Positions 35,000 to 44,851 of a stretch of DNA of 64,000 nucleotides are shown in pieces. The notes beneath the pieces were generated by a model that worked only from the letters and a program-made list of their open reading frames with translations, was not told where the DNA came from and did no database searches. Both the position numbers and the translations under genes were made by a program. Positions within the stretch are counted from its first letter, which is position 1, and each line of letters starts with the position of its first letter. The stretch comes from Castellaniella sp. S9 (lineage in GTDB: Bacteria > Pseudomonadota > Gammaproteobacteria > Burkholderiales > Burkholderiaceae_B), in NCBI RefSeq assembly GCF_027257175.1, contig NZ_JAPFGD010000011.1, positions 1 through 64,000 of the forward strand, read 5' to 3'.

Positions 35000-36610
35000 T
35001 CAGCCCTTCAGTTGTCCGATCCAGTGGCGCGTCGAGGCGTCGTGCGCGTCGACGGAATCCCGCCCGGCGCCATCCGTCGCGGGCGCATCGGGCGCGAGCA
35101 AGTCCACGATGCCGCGCGCGAGGACCTTGCCGTATTCCACGCCCCATTGGTCGAAGGGATCGATGCCCCAGATCACGCCCTGGGTGAAGACCCGGTGCTC
35201 GTAGAGCGCCAGCAGCGCCCCCAATGTGTAGGGCGACAGGCGCGGCAGCACGATGAGGTGGTTGGGCCGCCCGCCCGGATGCATGCGGTGGCGCGCCAGC
35301 CAGCCGGCGCGTTCTGGGTCGAGGCCTTCGGCCAGGCATTCGGCGCGCGCCTGTTCCTGGGTCTTGCCGCGCATCAGGGCCTCGCGCTGGGCCAGGCAGT
35401 TGGCCAGCAGCGCGCGGTGGTGCGCCGGCCAATGATGGTCGGCCGCGCGGCACAGGATGAAGTCCACCGGCGCGCCGTCGCTGCCCTGGTGCAGCCATTG
35501 GAAAAACGTATGCTGGGCGTCGGTGCCCGGCATGCCCCAGACGGCGGGTCCGGTGGGCACGCCCACAGGGCGGCCGGCCAGGTCGACCGATTTGCCCAGG
35601 GACTCCATGTCGAGCTGCTGGACGTAGGGAACGAGCTGGGCGAGGCGCGAATCGTAGGGGGCGATGTTCAGCGAACCGTGCCCCAGCACGCTGCGGTTGA
35701 CGACCCCGGCCAGCGCCATGCGCACCGGCGCATTGGCCTCGATCGGCGCCTCGGCGAAATGCTGGTCCATGGCGGCGGCGCCCGCCCGCATGCCCGCCAG
35801 CACGTCGGCGCTGACCGCCAACGCGGTGGTCAGGCTGACGGCGGACCACAGGGAAAACCGCCCGCCGACCCAGTCCCACAGGCGAAAGACGTTGCCTTCG
35901 GGCACGCCCCAGGCGACGGCGCGCTCGGGGTTGGCGGTGATGGCGGCAAAGTTCGCGCGGGGGTCGACGCCCGCGGCGGCCAGCCATTCGCGGGCGCGCT
36001 CGCCGTTTTGCAGGGTCTCGGCGGTGGTGAAGGACTTGGAGGCCAGCACGACGAGGGTGTCGCGGGGATCCAGCCCGGCCAGCCCGCCCTGGGCCGCATG
36101 GCCGTCGATGCTGGCGACGAAGCGCACCTGGCGCCACAGGCCGGTGTAGCCGAAGGCCGAGACGGCCAGGCGCACGCCCCAGTCGCTGCCGCCGATGCCG
36201 ATGTGCAGGATGTTGCGCCAGCGCCGCTCGGCATCGGCGCTGCGCACCCAGGCGTCCATGCGCGCGCGCTCGGCCAGGACCTCGGCCGGCGCGTCGGGCG
36301 CGCGCAAGGCGGTGTGCCAGGCGGGCCGCGCTTCGGTGAGGTTGACGGCCTCGCCGGCCAGCAGGCGGGCGCGCTGCTCGTCGAATCCACGGACCTCCAG
36401 CAATGCGCGGCCGGCCGCGTCCAGGGCATCGGAATGGCGCTGGCCGCTGAAATCCACGGTCAGCCCCGGCGCCTCGACCAGGTCGAGGACGTCCTCGGTG
36501 CGCGGGGCGCTGGCCCGCACCGCCGAGACGAATCGGTCCCATTCCGGAAGTTCCGTCAGGGACGGCGCCTGGGCCGCGGCGGTCATGGCGACATCGGGCA
36601 TGCGTGTCAT
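35000..36610 (-). CDS. pgi: Glucose-6-phosphate isomerase
   Basis: A 536-aa phosphoglucose isomerase. Key segments: HIGIGGSDWGVRLAV, VLASKSFTTAETLQN, GGRFSLWSAVSL and the catalytic Glu/His segments QQLDMESLGKSVD and DPFDQWGVEYGKVLA. It interconverts glucose-6-phosphate and fructose-6-phosphate. It is third in a leftward unit behind two beta-oxidation genes, 8 bases after the thiolase stop, an unusual partnership. The start at 36610 is the first Met after the thiolase gene; 36601 is an alternative. Confidence 0.9.
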   Translation of the reverse strand: MTRMPDVAMTAAAQAPSLTELPEWDRFVSAVRASAPRTEDVLDLVEAPGLTVDFSGQRHSDALDAAGRALLEVRGFDEQRARLLAGEAVNLTEARPAWHTALRAPDAPAEVLAERARMDAWVRSADAERRWRNILHIGIGGSDWGVRLAVSAFGYTGLWRQVRFVASIDGHAAQGGLAGLDPRDTLVVLASKSFTTAETLQNGERAREWLAAAGVDPRANFAAITANPERAVAWGVPEGNVFRLWDWVGGRFSLWSAVSLTTALAVSADVLAGMRAGAAAMDQHFAEAPIEANAPVRMALAGVVNRSVLGHGSLNIAPYDSRLAQLVPYVQQLDMESLGKSVDLAGRPVGVPTGPAVWGMPGTDAQHTFFQWLHQGSDGAPVDFILCRAADHHWPAHHRALLANCLAQREALMRGKTQEQARAECLAEGLDPERAGWLARHRMHPGGRPNHLIVLPRLSPYTLGALLALYEHRVFTQGVIWGIDPFDQWGVEYGKVLARGIVDLLAPDAPATDGAGRDSVDAHDASTRHWIGQLKG

Positions 36611-36618
36611 GGGCGGCC

Positions 36619-37815
36619 TCAGCAGCGTTCGAAGATGCCGGCCGCGCCCATGCCGGTGCCCACGCACATGGTGACCATGCCGTACTGCAGGTCATGGCGG
36701 CGCATGGCGTGGATGGCGGTGGCCGAGCGGATCGCGCCGGTGGCGCCCAGCGGATGGCCCAGGGCGATGGCCCCGCCCATGGGATTGACGACCGCCTCGT
36801 TCAGGCCCAGGTCGCGGATCACGGCGAGGGCCTGGGCGGCGAAGGCCTCGTTCAGCTCGATCCAGCCCATCTGGTCCAGCGTCAGTCCCGCCTGTTTCAG
36901 GGCGGCCGGGATGGCCTCCTTGGGGCCGATGCCCATGATCTCGGGCGGCACGCCCTTGACGGCAAAGCACACAAAGCGCGCCAGCGGGGTCAGACCATGG
37001 GTTTTCAGGGCGCGCTCGGACACGACCAGCAGCGCGCCGGCGCCGTCCGAGGTCTGCGAGCTGTTGCCGGCGGTGACGCTGCCGCGCGCGGCGAAGGCGG
37101 GCCGCAGGCGGGCCAACGCCTCGAGGCTGGTATCGGGACGCGGGCCCTCGTCCAGGGCCACGGTGCGGCGATCCTCGCGCACCTCGCCGGTGGACAGGTT
37201 CGGCGTGCGGCGCACGATCTCGACCGGCAGCATCTCGTCGGCGAACTCGCCGGACTGCTGGGCGGCCAGCGCCCGCTGATGCGAGCGCAGGGCGAAGGCG
37301 TCCTGGTCCTCGCGCGAGACTTGCCAGCGCGCGGCGACCTGCTCGGCCGTCGCGCCCATGCCATAGGCGATGCCGATGTTGTCCTCGTCCTGATAGATGT
37401 CGGGACTGAACGACGTGCTGACCCCCAAGGTCGGCACCAGGCTCATGGATTCCACGCCGCCGGCCAGGATGACGTCGGCCTCGCCCACGCGGATGCGGTC
37501 GGCGGCCATGGCGATCGCCGTCAGGCCCGAGGCGCAGAAGCGATTCACCGTCACGCCCGCCACGCTGCTGGGCAGGCCCGAGAGCAGCGCCCCGATGCGT
37601 GCGACGTTCAGGCCCTGCGGCCCCTCGGGAATGGCGCAGCCGATGATGGCGTCCTCGACCGCGGCCGGATCGAGGCCCGGCGCCTGGGCCATGACACCGC
37701 GGATGGCCGTGGCCAGCAGGTCGTCGGGACGAGTGTGCGAATACATGCCGCGAGGCGCCTTGCCGATCGGCGTGCGGATCGCGGCGGCGATGTAGGCGGT
37801 TTGCAATGCGCTCAT
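36619..37815 (-). CDS. Acetyl-CoA acyltransferase (thiolase, FadA-type)
   Basis: A 398-aa thiolase. Nucleophilic Cys lies in NRFCASGLTAIAMAA (~90), and GHPLGATGAIRS and CVGTGMGAAGIFE carry the other catalytic His and Cys. It would cleave 3-ketoacyl-CoA to acetyl-CoA and a shorter acyl-CoA. It follows the multifunctional HCDH/enoyl-hydratase gene by 9 bases, forming a beta-oxidation pair. Confidence 0.9.
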   Translation of the reverse strand: MSALQTAYIAAAIRTPIGKAPRGMYSHTRPDDLLATAIRGVMAQAPGLDPAAVEDAIIGCAIPEGPQGLNVARIGALLSGLPSSVAGVTVNRFCASGLTAIAMAADRIRVGEADVILAGGVESMSLVPTLGVSTSFSPDIYQDEDNIGIAYGMGATAEQVAARWQVSREDQDAFALRSHQRALAAQQSGEFADEMLPVEIVRRTPNLSTGEVREDRRTVALDEGPRPDTSLEALARLRPAFAARGSVTAGNSSQTSDGAGALLVVSERALKTHGLTPLARFVCFAVKGVPPEIMGIGPKEAIPAALKQAGLTLDQMGWIELNEAFAAQALAVIRDLGLNEAVVNPMGGAIALGHPLGATGAIRSATAIHAMRRHDLQYGMVTMCVGTGMGAAGIFERC

Positions 37816-37824
37816 CGGGGTCTC

Positions 37825-40242
37825 CTAGTTGCGGGTCGGCTTGCCGGTTTGCAGCATGCCGGCGACGCGTTCCTGGGTCTTGGGGCTGGCGAGCAGGCCG
37901 AGAAAGGCCTCGCGCTCGAGACCCAGCATCCAGTGTTCGTCGACCAGCGAGCCCGGGTCCACGTCGCCGCCGCACATGGCGTGGGCCAGCCGTTCAGCCA
38001 CGTGGAAGTCGTGTTCCGAGATGAAGCCGCCCACGCGCATGTTGACCAGTTGCGCCTTGAAGGTGGCGTAGGCATCGCGCCCCGCCACGGGAAAGCGGGC
38101 CGGCAGCGGCGCATGCCAGCCCTGCTCGGCCAGGTTCGCGGCCTCGCGCACGGCGACGTACAGCAGTTCATGGCGGTTCATGACGATGGGATCGGACTCG
38201 CGCAGGTAGCCGATGCGCCGCGCATCCAGCGCGGATTTCGAGACCTGCGCGGTGGCGGCCGCCATGAGGAAGGGCTTGAGCAGTGCCTGCAGGGGGACGT
38301 CGGGCGCATGGCCGGCCTGGAGCTCCGCGGCGCGGCGCGCGCCGTGGGCGATGCCGCCCGCGCCCGGCACCAGGCCCAGGCCGGCCTCGACCAGGCCGAT
38401 GTAGGTTTCGATGTGGGCGACGCGGCGCGCGCAATGCACGGCGAGTTCGCAGCCACCGCCCAAGGCCATGCCCGCCAGGGCCGCCACCACCGGGACGCGG
38501 GCGTAGCGCAGGCGCATGGACATGTCCTGCATCTGACGTTGGAGGGGCTCGATCGCCTGGACGCCGCCCGCCATGAAGGCCGGCATCATGGCCTTGAGGT
38601 CGGCGCCGGCCGAGAACGGATCCTCGAGCTGGCCGATGACCAGGGCCTTGTAGTCGGATTCGGCCCGATCGAGGGCCTGTACGACACCGCGCACGACCTC
38701 GGGCGCGAGGGTGTGCATCCGCGTCTTGAACGAGACGATGAGCACGTCGCGGGGGTGAGGATCCGGCAAGGTCCAGCAGCGCACCGCATCGTCCTCGTGC
38801 ACGATGTCCGGCGCGGTGACCGGCCCCTCGCCGACCAGGCGCGGCGCGCCGATCTGGCGCTGGTACACGGGCAGCGCGCTGCGCGGCCGGTAATCGCCGG
38901 CTGCCGGGCTGAATGAGCCCGCCGGCGTATGCACGGCCTGCTGGTCCCAGACCGGGCCGCTGGTGGCCCAGTCGGGCAGCGGTTCCGATGACAGGGTCCG
39001 GCCGGCGGCGATGTCCTCGCCGATCCAGTCGGCGACCCGGCGCCAACCCGCGGCCTGCCAGATCTCGAACGGCCCCTGCCGGTGGCCGAAACCCCATTTC
39101 ATCGCCTCGTCGAGCTGGCGCGCATTGTCGGCGATGTCGGCCAGGCGCGTCGCGCTGTAGTGGAAGGTATCGCGCAGGACCGCCCAGACGAATCGCGCCT
39201 GCGGATGATCGGAATCATGCAGGGCCTGCAGGCGCCGGGCGGGGTCGCGTTCGGCGAGGATCTGCTTGACCGCCTCGTCGGCGGCCTGGCCCGTGGGCAC
39301 GTATTCGCCGGCCTCCGGGTCCAGCCGCAGGATGGTCTTGCCGTCCTTGCGAAAAAATCCGGCGCCGGTTTTCTGGCCCAGGGCGCCCTTGTCGATCAGC
39401 GCGGCCACGACGGGCGGCACCTGGAAATGCGCATGGAAGGGATCGTCGGGCAACTGGTCGCGCATGGTGCCGATGACGTGGGCCAGGACGTCCAGGCCGA
39501 CCACGTCGGCCGTGCGGAAAGTGCCGGATTTGGCACGGCCCAGGCGGGTGCCGGTCAGGTCGTCGACGAGCTCGTAGGGCAGGCCGAACGCGCGGGTGTG
39601 ATGGAAGACCGACAGGATGCCGAACACGCCGATGCGGTTGCCGATGAAGTTCGGCGTGTCCTTGGCGCGAACCACGCCCTTGCCCAGGCGCGACACCAGG
39701 AAGGTTTCCAGCGCATCGAGCAAGGCCGGTTCGGTGGCCTCCGTGGGAATCAATTCCACCAGTGGCATGTAGCGCGGCGGGTTGAAGAAATGCACCCCGC
39801 AGAACCGGTGGCGCACCGCCTCGGGCAGCGCCTCGGACAGGGCGGCGATGGACAGCCCCGAGGTGTTGCTGGCGATGATGGCGTGCGGGCCCAGCGCCGG
39901 GGCGATCTTGTGGTAGAGGTCGCGCTTCCAGTCGAGGCGTTCCGCGATGGCCTCGATCACCAGGTCGCAGTCCGCCAGCAGCCCCAGGCCGTCGTCGTAG
40001 TTCGCCGGCTGGATGAGATCGGCCAGGTCGTCGCGCGCCAGCGGCGCGGGGTTGAGCTTGCGCAGCTGCTGGATGGCGCGGGCGACGGCGGCGTTCTTGT
40101 CGCCGTCGCCCGCGGGAAGGTCATAGAGGACCACCGGCACGCCGGCATTGACGCAATGCGCGGCGATCTGGGCGCCCATGACGCCGGCGCCGCAAACCGC
40201 GACCCGGCGAATGGTGGAGGAAATCGGCTGGCTGGTGTGCAT
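37825..40242 (-). CDS. 3-hydroxyacyl-CoA dehydrogenase/enoyl-CoA hydratase (FadN-type)
   Basis: An 805-aa bifunctional enzyme. The N-terminal dehydrogenase has RVAVCGAGVMGAQIAAHCV and, around 150, FCGVHFFNPPRYMPLVEL. A second dehydrogenase C-domain follows near 300-420. The crotonase domain is C-terminal (ALAGMALGGGCELAVHCA, EAGLGLVPGAGG). This order, dehydrogenase first and hydratase last, is that of Bacillus FadN, opposite to E. coli FadB. The ATG at 40242 fits the NAD-binding start. Together with the thiolase it should run two to three steps of beta-oxidation. Confidence 0.88.
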   Translation of the reverse strand: MHTSQPISSTIRRVAVCGAGVMGAQIAAHCVNAGVPVVLYDLPAGDGDKNAAVARAIQQLRKLNPAPLARDDLADLIQPANYDDGLGLLADCDLVIEAIAERLDWKRDLYHKIAPALGPHAIIASNTSGLSIAALSEALPEAVRHRFCGVHFFNPPRYMPLVELIPTEATEPALLDALETFLVSRLGKGVVRAKDTPNFIGNRIGVFGILSVFHHTRAFGLPYELVDDLTGTRLGRAKSGTFRTADVVGLDVLAHVIGTMRDQLPDDPFHAHFQVPPVVAALIDKGALGQKTGAGFFRKDGKTILRLDPEAGEYVPTGQAADEAVKQILAERDPARRLQALHDSDHPQARFVWAVLRDTFHYSATRLADIADNARQLDEAMKWGFGHRQGPFEIWQAAGWRRVADWIGEDIAAGRTLSSEPLPDWATSGPVWDQQAVHTPAGSFSPAAGDYRPRSALPVYQRQIGAPRLVGEGPVTAPDIVHEDDAVRCWTLPDPHPRDVLIVSFKTRMHTLAPEVVRGVVQALDRAESDYKALVIGQLEDPFSAGADLKAMMPAFMAGGVQAIEPLQRQMQDMSMRLRYARVPVVAALAGMALGGGCELAVHCARRVAHIETYIGLVEAGLGLVPGAGGIAHGARRAAELQAGHAPDVPLQALLKPFLMAAATAQVSKSALDARRIGYLRESDPIVMNRHELLYVAVREAANLAEQGWHAPLPARFPVAGRDAYATFKAQLVNMRVGGFISEHDFHVAERLAHAMCGGDVDPGSLVDEHWMLGLEREAFLGLLASPKTQERVAGMLQTGKPTRN

Positions 40243-40355
40243 AGTGTCGTATCCTTGCCTGTGTGTGACCCGCGACGCATGGGCCCTGCATGCCATGTTC
40301 CTATAATAGGGCCGATCCCCCGTCGACGCATCTTCACCCGGGACACCGACGATTC

Positions 40356-41048
40356 ATGGCCCGACTACCCCGCCTCTACGCGCCGCGCATCCCGCAACTG
40401 GCCCAGGCGTATTTCGCCCGGGCTTTCGCACAGGCCTCCGAGCCCGCCCCGGCGGCCGACATGGAACGCCTGCGCGGCTGGCTGGGCCTGGAGGTCGCCC
40501 GCCACGGCCTGGCGCTGCATGCCTGGGTCATCACGCCCGATCGCCTGTGCCTGCTGGGCACGCCCGCCGACGCGCACGGCCTATCGCGCGTGATCCAGGG
40601 CCTGGGCCGGCGCATGGGGGCCGGCATGCCGCGCGGCCGGGCCTACCAGGGCCGCTATCACAATGCCTTGCTGGAGCCCGGCCGCTGGGTGCTGCCGACC
40701 ATGGTGTGGCTGGAATCCCTGCCCGCGGCGCTGGGCTATGTGGACGCGCCGGCGCGCTGGCCCTGGTCCTCGGCCGCGGCGCACATCGGCCTGGGCGCCG
40801 ACCCTCTGCCGGTGTCCGATCACATGGATTACTGGAACGAAGGCAACACGCCGTTTTCGCGCCAGGCCGCCTATCGCCGGCGGCTCGAAGCGGGCGTCGA
40901 TCCCCGGCAGGGCGCGCAAGTCGAGGCCGCCATCCTGGGCCAGTGGGCCCTGGGCGAGCGCATATTCCTCGCCCACCTGGGCCGCCTGGCCTCGCGGCGC
41001 GTGGCGCCCGCCTCGCGCGGGCGGCCGCGCAAGGCGGCGGCCGCCTAG
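40356..41048 (+). CDS. RAYT-like (Y1 transposase-related) protein, catalytic motifs lost
   Basis: A 230-aa protein resembling REP-associated tyrosine transposases: MARLPRLYAPRIPQL start, GLALHAWVITPDRLCLLGTP, then GRAYQGRYHNALLE, WPWSSAAAH and a C-terminal GRPRK. In active RAYTs the second segment reads M-P-N-H-V-H-L-L; here both His are missing (PDRLCLL), and the usual R-Y-I-E-L-N-P reads VWLESLP, so the catalytic Tyr is also replaced. It is probably a domesticated, non-transposing DNA-binding protein. TATAAT at 40301-40306 is a likely -10 box. The ATG at 40356 fits the family start. Confidence 0.72.
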   Translation: MARLPRLYAPRIPQLAQAYFARAFAQASEPAPAADMERLRGWLGLEVARHGLALHAWVITPDRLCLLGTPADAHGLSRVIQGLGRRMGAGMPRGRAYQGRYHNALLEPGRWVLPTMVWLESLPAALGYVDAPARWPWSSAAAHIGLGADPLPVSDHMDYWNEGNTPFSRQAAYRRRLEAGVDPRQGAQVEAAILGQWALGERIFLAHLGRLASRRVAPASRGRPRKAAAA

Positions 41049-41083
41049 GCCTGCGCATCGCGGCCAGCCGGCACGCGCGATCC

Positions 41084-43372
41084 TCAGAACGAGGTCGTGG
41101 CCTCGAGGAAGAACGTGCGGCCGGGCTGGTTGTAGGTGTAGGCGCCGGCGCCGTTGATGTAGTTGGGGGTTTCCATATTGACGCCGATGGCGTTCCCCGC
41201 CCGAAACAGGCGCTTGTCGAACACATTGTCCACGCCCATCGTCACCCGCAGGTGCTTGCTGACCTTGTACTGGGTGCTGAGCCCGAAGATCGCGTAGGGC
41301 GGGATCTTGTCCGTGGCGCTGCCGGTCAATGGATTGCCGTAGTAGTCGTACTTCGGCCCTTCCTGCTCGCCATAGACCGTTGCCTTGGCGCGCAGAGACC
41401 AGGCCGGGGTCACCGACCAGTCCAGGGTGCTGTTGACCGTATATTCGGGAATGGTCGACAGGTGTTCGCCGGTGTCCTTGTTCTTGGACTCGATCATGTA
41501 GGTGGCATTGGTCGACCACAGCCAGTCCCGGGCGAAGGGCCAGGTCAGGTTGCCTTCCAGGCCCTGGACGACGGCGCGCGGGATGTTTTCCCACTGGAAG
41601 ACATTGGTCGGCAGGCCGATGCTGTTGACGAAGCTGCCCACGGGCGTGCGTCCGGCCTCGATCTTGTTCCGGTAGTCGTTGTGGAAATAGGTCAGGCTGG
41701 CGCCCAGGCCCCCGCTGCTGCGGTACTCGAGGCCCAGTTCCTTGTTGAGGCTGGTTTCGGCCTTCAGGTCCGGGTTCCCCACCAGGAAGCAGCCGGTGGT
41801 GCTGCCGGAGGTATTGCCCCAGCAGCCGTTGCCCGCGCTGTAGAGGGCATAGCCGGCATTGCTCTGATACAGGTTGGCCGCCTTATAGGCCCGCGCGATG
41901 CCGGCCTTGACCGTCCACTGGTCATCGACGAGGTAGGACAGGTTCAGCGAGGGGCTCCAGTTGTTGCCCTGCTGGGTGTGGTGATCGAAGCGCAGGCCCG
42001 GCGTGACGGTCCAATGGTCGCCGATGTACAGGTTGTCCTCGGCGAACAGCGAATAGATGTTGGCGTGAACCTTGGGCGTATAGGCGAAAGGCACTTTCGG
42101 CATCTTGGCGTTCGGCGTATTGCGCGAGGCCAGGTCCGAGGCATTGTCCTCCAGGTCCTGGCGCACCCATTCGAGGCCGAGGGTGCCCATCTGGTCCACG
42201 CCGCCCCAGTTCAGGCGCCGGTTCAATTCAGTGTGCGCCGTCAGGGTGCGCAGGTTGATGTCCCCGTAGCCCCCCAGGCCCGCCGCGGCCGGGTCGTTGA
42301 AGAGGCCTTCCGTGCCCCCCGCCAGGCCCTCCAGCAGGCGCGTGTTGCGGGTCTGCTCGTACTGCAGATAGCTGAGGGTGTGCGTATCGGCGTTCCAGTC
42401 GCCGGTGTGCGTGATCGAGTAGGCCTGCCGGTAGATCCGGTTGGTTTCGTTACCCACCTGCGACTTGACGACGGCATTGCTGTTCGTATTCTGCGTGTCG
42501 CCGACATAGATGTTGCCTTCGCGGCCGTAGCTCGCGCCGAAGTCGATCTTGTGGCCGGCCGCGGGCTTCCAGCTCAGCACGCCGCCGATGTCGCGGTTCT
42601 TGAATCCCTCGCGGCCGGCGGGGAACGTGTCCTTGTTGGCGCCGCCGCGCGCCGAGGCGTGGTCCTTGTTGATGTCGTAGGCATCGCCCTGGAAGTTCGC
42701 CGCGCTGCCGTACAGGCGGAAGTCCAGGCTGTCCGTCAGCGGGCCGGCGAGGCTGAAGGTCGTGCGCGCGGTGGAGCCCTCGTCACTGTGCTGCGGCGCA
42801 TTGAGATAGGTCGAGACCGATCCGGTGAGGGTATCGGCGGCGGGCTTGGTGATGATGTTGACCACGCCGCCGGCCGCGCCATTGCCATAGCGCGCGGCGG
42901 CGGGGCCGCGCAGGACCTCGATGCGCTCGATCATTTCGGGCGGCACCCAGTTGGTGTCGCCGCGCGTGTCGCGTTCGCCGCGCCAGCCAAAGCGCACCGA
43001 ACCGCGCGAGGACACGGGCTTGCCGTCGATCAGGATCAGGGTGTTTTCCGGGCCCATGCCGCGGATGTCGATCTGGCGGTTATTGCCGCGCTGGCCGCTG
43101 GAGGAATTGCCGGTGAGGTTCACGCCGGGCATGGTGCGGATGATTTCCGACACGTCGTTGGCGGGCGGCGCCTTCTCGATGTCGGTCGCCGTGATGGTCG
43201 AGGCGCCCGGCGTCTGCTTGAGTTCCTGTTCGGCCTTGACGACCACGCGTTCCAGCTGGGTCACGTCGCCGGCGGATTGCGATTGGGCGCCGGCGGGGGC
43301 GGCGGCGAGGCCCAGGGCAATGAGAAGGCCGACGGGCGGCAGGGCGCGGCCCTTGGGCTTGAAGACGATCAT
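41084..43372 (-). CDS. fepA: TonB-dependent catecholate siderophore receptor (FepA/BfeA family)
   Basis: A 762-aa outer-membrane receptor. A signal peptide ends near APAGA|QSQ, followed by a TonB-box-like region (QLERVVVKAEQ) and the plug with PGVNLTGNSSSGQRGNNRQ and VPPEMIERIEVLRGPAAARYG. The SVRFGWRGERDTRGDTNW segment is characteristic of FepA/PfeA/BfeA ferric-enterobactin receptors. The protein ends in an aromatic-rich strand (RTFFLEATTSF) with terminal Phe. A Fur box lies 55-75 bases upstream. It probably imports the iron complex of the catecholate made or used by genes at 53-64 kb. Confidence 0.92.
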   Translation of the reverse strand: MIVFKPKGRALPPVGLLIALGLAAAPAGAQSQSAGDVTQLERVVVKAEQELKQTPGASTITATDIEKAPPANDVSEIIRTMPGVNLTGNSSSGQRGNNRQIDIRGMGPENTLILIDGKPVSSRGSVRFGWRGERDTRGDTNWVPPEMIERIEVLRGPAAARYGNGAAGGVVNIITKPAADTLTGSVSTYLNAPQHSDEGSTARTTFSLAGPLTDSLDFRLYGSAANFQGDAYDINKDHASARGGANKDTFPAGREGFKNRDIGGVLSWKPAAGHKIDFGASYGREGNIYVGDTQNTNSNAVVKSQVGNETNRIYRQAYSITHTGDWNADTHTLSYLQYEQTRNTRLLEGLAGGTEGLFNDPAAAGLGGYGDINLRTLTAHTELNRRLNWGGVDQMGTLGLEWVRQDLEDNASDLASRNTPNAKMPKVPFAYTPKVHANIYSLFAEDNLYIGDHWTVTPGLRFDHHTQQGNNWSPSLNLSYLVDDQWTVKAGIARAYKAANLYQSNAGYALYSAGNGCWGNTSGSTTGCFLVGNPDLKAETSLNKELGLEYRSSGGLGASLTYFHNDYRNKIEAGRTPVGSFVNSIGLPTNVFQWENIPRAVVQGLEGNLTWPFARDWLWSTNATYMIESKNKDTGEHLSTIPEYTVNSTLDWSVTPAWSLRAKATVYGEQEGPKYDYYGNPLTGSATDKIPPYAIFGLSTQYKVSKHLRVTMGVDNVFDKRLFRAGNAIGVNMETPNYINGAGAYTYNQPGRTFFLEATTSF

Positions 43373-43427
43373 GGGTTCCTCGTGTTGCGGTATGGATTCG
43401 GGATTAAAAATCCTCATGAATATAAAC

Positions 43428-43446
43428 GATAATGATTCTCACAATC
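43428..43446 (-). promoter_or_regulatory. Fur box upstream of the receptor gene
   Basis: GATAATGATTCTCACAATC matches the 19-bp Fur consensus GATAATGATAATCATTATC at 15 positions. It lies in the receptor promoter region. Confidence 0.75.
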
Positions 43447-43541
43447 AAACTCACATTTGATACAGATCAGAAAATTGCGAAATGGATGCGCATCGAGGCC
43501 AGGTATCCGTGCGCCGGGCGCATCGTCCCGGCATCGCCTCT

Positions 43542-44808
43542 CTAGCCACTCAACGCAGCCACCGGGTCCAGGCGCGCGGCCGCGCGCGCCGGCATCAGGC
43601 CCGAGACCAGGCCTGTGGCGACGGCGCAGCCGAAAGCGCCCAGGATGGCGGTCAGCGAGAACACCAGTTCGACGCCCGCCGCCAGCAGGACGAAACCGAT
43701 GCCCAGGCCCAGCGCCACGCCTGCCACACCGCCGCACAGGGACACCAGGGCGGCTTCGGCGAGGAACTGGCGCCGGATGTCGCGCCGGCGCGCGCCGACC
43801 GCCATGCGGATGCCGATCTCGCGCGTGCGTTCGCGCACGGTCATCAACATGACGTTCATGACGCCGATCCCGCCGACCAGCAGGGACACGGCGGCGATCA
43901 GCCCCAGCATCAGGGTCATGGGTCAGGGCGGTGCGCACGCGATTGAGCGCCATCGCCCGCCACGCGGCTCGCCAGGCCTTGGCACCGACCGCGGGCTGCG
44001 TGGCGGTGCCGCCCTCGGCCGCTGCGGGATCGGGCTGCGGCATAGGCAGCACCTGCCGCACCGTTCCGCGCCACTGCCGCCCGTCTTGGGCCAGGGTCGT
44101 GAATACGGCCTCCATGCCCACGCGCAAGCGCGGGATGTCGGCTTCGGACACCTGCGTCCACACGGTCATGGCCGACAGATCGGCGATGCGCAGCAGCTTG
44201 GGTGTCTGGTAGGTGGCATTCAGGGTCTGACCGGGCCGCGCCTCCAGCGAGACCACGGTGCCGGCGATCGGCGCATAGATCCGGCTGTAGCCCAGCAGCG
44301 CCTCGTCGCCCTGCAGCGCGGCCTGGGTGCGCCGGATGTCGGCCTCGATGCGGCGCACGGTGGCCTCGGCGCCCAGCAGCTCCGCCCGCGTGGCGTCGGC
44401 CATCTGGATCGGTGTGGCACCGGTGCGCAACAGACGCTGGTGGCGCCCGGCATCCGCGCGCGCCAGGACGGCGGCCGCCCGGGCCCCGTCCAACTGGGCG
44501 CGCAGGGCCTCCAGCGAGGCCCGGCCGGCGTCCACGGTCGCCTGCTGCACGGAGGCGTCGATCTCCACCAGCAGCTGGCCGGGGACGACCGTGTCGCCCG
44601 CCTGGACGTGGATCTGCTGGATCTGCCCGGACACCTGCGGGCCCACGTCCACATAGTGCCGCGGCTGCAAGGTGCCCAGTGCATGGACGGTGGCGCGCAC
44701 CGCGCCGCGCTCGACGCGCGCCACCTCGTACGCGGGCGCCGACGGGCGCCCGGCCCAGACGGCCGTGGCGGCCGCCGCCAGCGCCAGCAAGACCCACAGG
44801 ACGCACAC
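43542..44808 (-). pseudogene. Collapsed macAB-type efflux locus (two internal deletions)
   Basis: Reading leftward, residues ~1-265 are a MacA-like adaptor (VSGQIQQIHVQAGDTV, LLGYSRIYAPIAGTVVSL). They pass without a stop into [19 protein letters not shown], which is the start of the MacB membrane part. The MacA C-terminus and whole MacB ATPase domain are missing. One base later, in another frame, comes [19 protein letters not shown] through [11 protein letters not shown], the MacB C-terminal FtsX domain (43542-43919). The periplasmic domain of MacB is also gone. TGACCC occurs twice at the second joint. No functional pump can result. The adaptor start (GTG at 44808) is uncertain. Confidence 0.8.
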
Positions 44809-44851
44809 GCGCCAGCGGCGGAGCCCGCCGCCGGGCGCCGCCGCGGCGGTC

